DNA of 5,099 nucleotides, from assembly GCA_031550755.1 (NCBI GenBank), contig JAVBOJ010000054.1, positions 1 to 5,099 of the forward strand. Direction: 5' to 3'. The position numbers were made by a program, and so were the translations under genes. The notes under the pieces were generated by a model that saw nothing but the letters and a program-made list of their open reading frames with translations, searched no databases and was not told the origin of the DNA. Below, piece by piece: positions 4,194 through 5,099 of the stretch (within the stretch, counting starts at the first letter, position 1; every line of letters begins with the position of its first letter). This DNA comes from JAVBOJ01 sp031550755. GTDB taxonomy: Bacteria > Bacillota > Clostridia > Oscillospirales > UBA929.

Positions 4194-5099
4194 CTACACA
4201 TCCACCGCCTTCGCCCTTTTCCAAAACAAATCGCACAGCTCGGCGGCGATTTCCTCGTTGGCCCCCTCGCCGGTGATGCGCAGGGCGCGGCGGCCCGGCA
4301 GAGGCGCCACATGCACCCAGCCCTCGCCCACACGGGCGCGCAGTCCGTCATAGAGCTCCCGCTGCTCGGCCAGGCACGACTGCGCCAGATTGCGCATGAC
4401 CGCGCCCCGGTCGCCCGACAGCTTGACCTCCACCGACGCCACCGCGAACGGCGACAGCCTTGCGTCCAGCGCCGCCAGCCCGCCGCCGGCCTTCATGACC
4501 GCCCAGCAAAGACGCGCCGCGGCGAATACCCCGTCGCGCAGATGGGGGGTGGCCGCCAGCAGCCGCCGGGCGTCCTCGCCGTCCCGCCCGACCCGCAGCA
4601 GCCGCACCCGGTGCCGCGCGGCCAAATTGTCCAGCGCCGCCGGCGCGTGATAGGGCAACGCCACCGCCCGCCGCCCGGCCTCCCATTCCAGCATGGCCAC
4701 GAGCGCCAGCAAGCGTTCAGAGGACAGCGCCTGCCCGGTTTCGTCGATTGCGCCGAGCAATAAACCGTCGGCGTCGATGTCAAACTGCGGCAGCCCGCCG
4801 CCCGATGTCACGCGGCAACCGATGCCGGACAGGGTTTCGCGCAGATGCTCGGCGGCGGCGTGACGCGCCACCACCGACACCGAAAACGGCACCCGGCGGG
4901 CGATATCATAGCCCTGCGGCGGCACGGCGGCCGCCGAAATATACAGCGAGCCCATGCCGCCCAGCCGACGCGAGCCGCCGACGCCGGCCGCGTGAGACAG
5001 CTCGGTCTCTCCGCGCGCCACCGTTCCCTCCAGACGGCGCTCCAGCGCGTGGCGCAGCGGCAGTCCGTCCCGCTCGAAAAATGACAGGGTCAGCTGGCC
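4194..5099 (-). CDS. Phosphoglucomutase/phosphomannomutase-superfamily protein, C-terminal 301 residues
   Basis: The gene enters from the window edge and ends at a TAG (4194-4196). The frame is open to 5099; a GTG at 5019-5021 is internal, not a start. The superfamily moves phosphate between C1 and C6 of hexoses. Visible, in fragment residue numbers: the end of domain I with LSFFERDG (5-12) and an ERRLEG segment; domain II with the metal-loop pattern FDIDADG (106-112), keeping three alternating Asp but Gly where Arg is usual; LPYHAPAALDNLA (148-160); then DGVFAAARL (189-197) of domain III and GWVHVAPLPGRRALRI (260-275) of domain IV. The sugar-binding GE(E/M)SGH-type loop is not visible between domains II and III; that region is short (about 166-188). 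The pattern best fits the C-terminal mutase-like half of nucleotidyltransferase-mutase fusion proteins, but the N-terminal part and the catalytic serine lie outside. Activity is uncertain. The last residues and the stop lie at the edge of the palindromic element. Confidence 0.7.
   Translation of the reverse strand, partial: GQLTLSFFERDGLPLRHALERRLEGTVARGETELSHAAGVGGSRRLGGMGSLYISAAAVPPQGYDIARRVPFSVSVVARHAAAEHLRETLSGIGCRVTSGGGLPQFDIDADGLLLGAIDETGQALSSERLLALVAMLEWEAGRRAVALPYHAPAALDNLAARHRVRLLRVGRDGEDARRLLAATPHLRDGVFAAARLCWAVMKAGGGLAALDARLSPFAVASVEVKLSGDRGAVMRNLAQSCLAEQRELYDGLRARVGEGWVHVAPLPGRRALRITGEGANEEIAAELCDLFWKRAKAVDV

Noticed and set aside
4194..5021. Treating the GTG at 5019-5021 as the start of a complete 275-residue protein
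   Set aside because: The reading frame continues upstream to the window edge with family-consistent residues (end of domain I), and no ribosome binding site precedes the GTG.
1..5099. Search for tRNA, rRNA, CRISPR, transposase, toxin-antitoxin or defence genes
   Set aside because: Nothing with the expected folds, repeats or protein motifs was seen on either strand. The window does not appear to hold a new multi-gene system.

Overview
The window looks like chromosomal DNA from a GC-rich member of the Firmicutes, class Clostridia, probably an Oscillospiraceae-like gut anaerobe. The evidence is a ribonuclease J of the Bacillus/Clostridium type, a bacterial release factor 2 of clostridial character, strong GGAGG-type ribosome binding sites, and palindromic intergenic repeats of a kind I associate with such genomes. 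The taxonomic call is an inference. All genes lie on the minus strand. Long plus-strand open frames, including one of 655 codons opposite ribonuclease J, are GC-driven shadows.

Layout in transcription order, from high to low coordinate. At 5099-4194 is the C-terminal 301 residues of a phosphoglucomutase/phosphomannomutase-superfamily protein, cut by the window edge. At 4193-4101 is a composite palindromic repeat whose edge supplies that gene's stop codon. At 4085-3881 are a sigma-A-type promoter with an extended -10 box and a structured leader of about 170 nt. Ribonuclease J is at 3880-2222. At 2221-2059 is an intergenic stretch with GC-rich inverted repeats, including a second copy of the palindrome family. 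A GNAT acetyltransferase is at 2058-1570. At 1569-1371 are a second extended -10 promoter and a leader carrying a G7-A-G8 homopolymer block (C-rich in the RNA). Release factor 2 (prfB) is at 1370-252. At 251-177 is a gap built from two different 7-bp microrepeats. At 176-1 is the start of a PgeF/YfiH-family gene, cut by the other edge.

The genes are housekeeping functions: RNA decay, translation termination, sugar-phosphate chemistry and peptidoglycan or nucleoside maintenance, plus one accessory acetyltransferase. prfB and pgeF are probably co-transcribed, because no terminator or promoter is visible between them. rnjA and prfB each have a recognisable promoter of their own. I found no phage, transposase, CRISPR, toxin-antitoxin or defence locus, and no clearly new multi-gene system. 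The points worth a second look are regulatory: loss of the prfB frameshift site, the homopolymer block just downstream of the prfB promoter, the structured rnjA leader with poorly spaced ribosome binding, and the repeat elements shaping gene ends.
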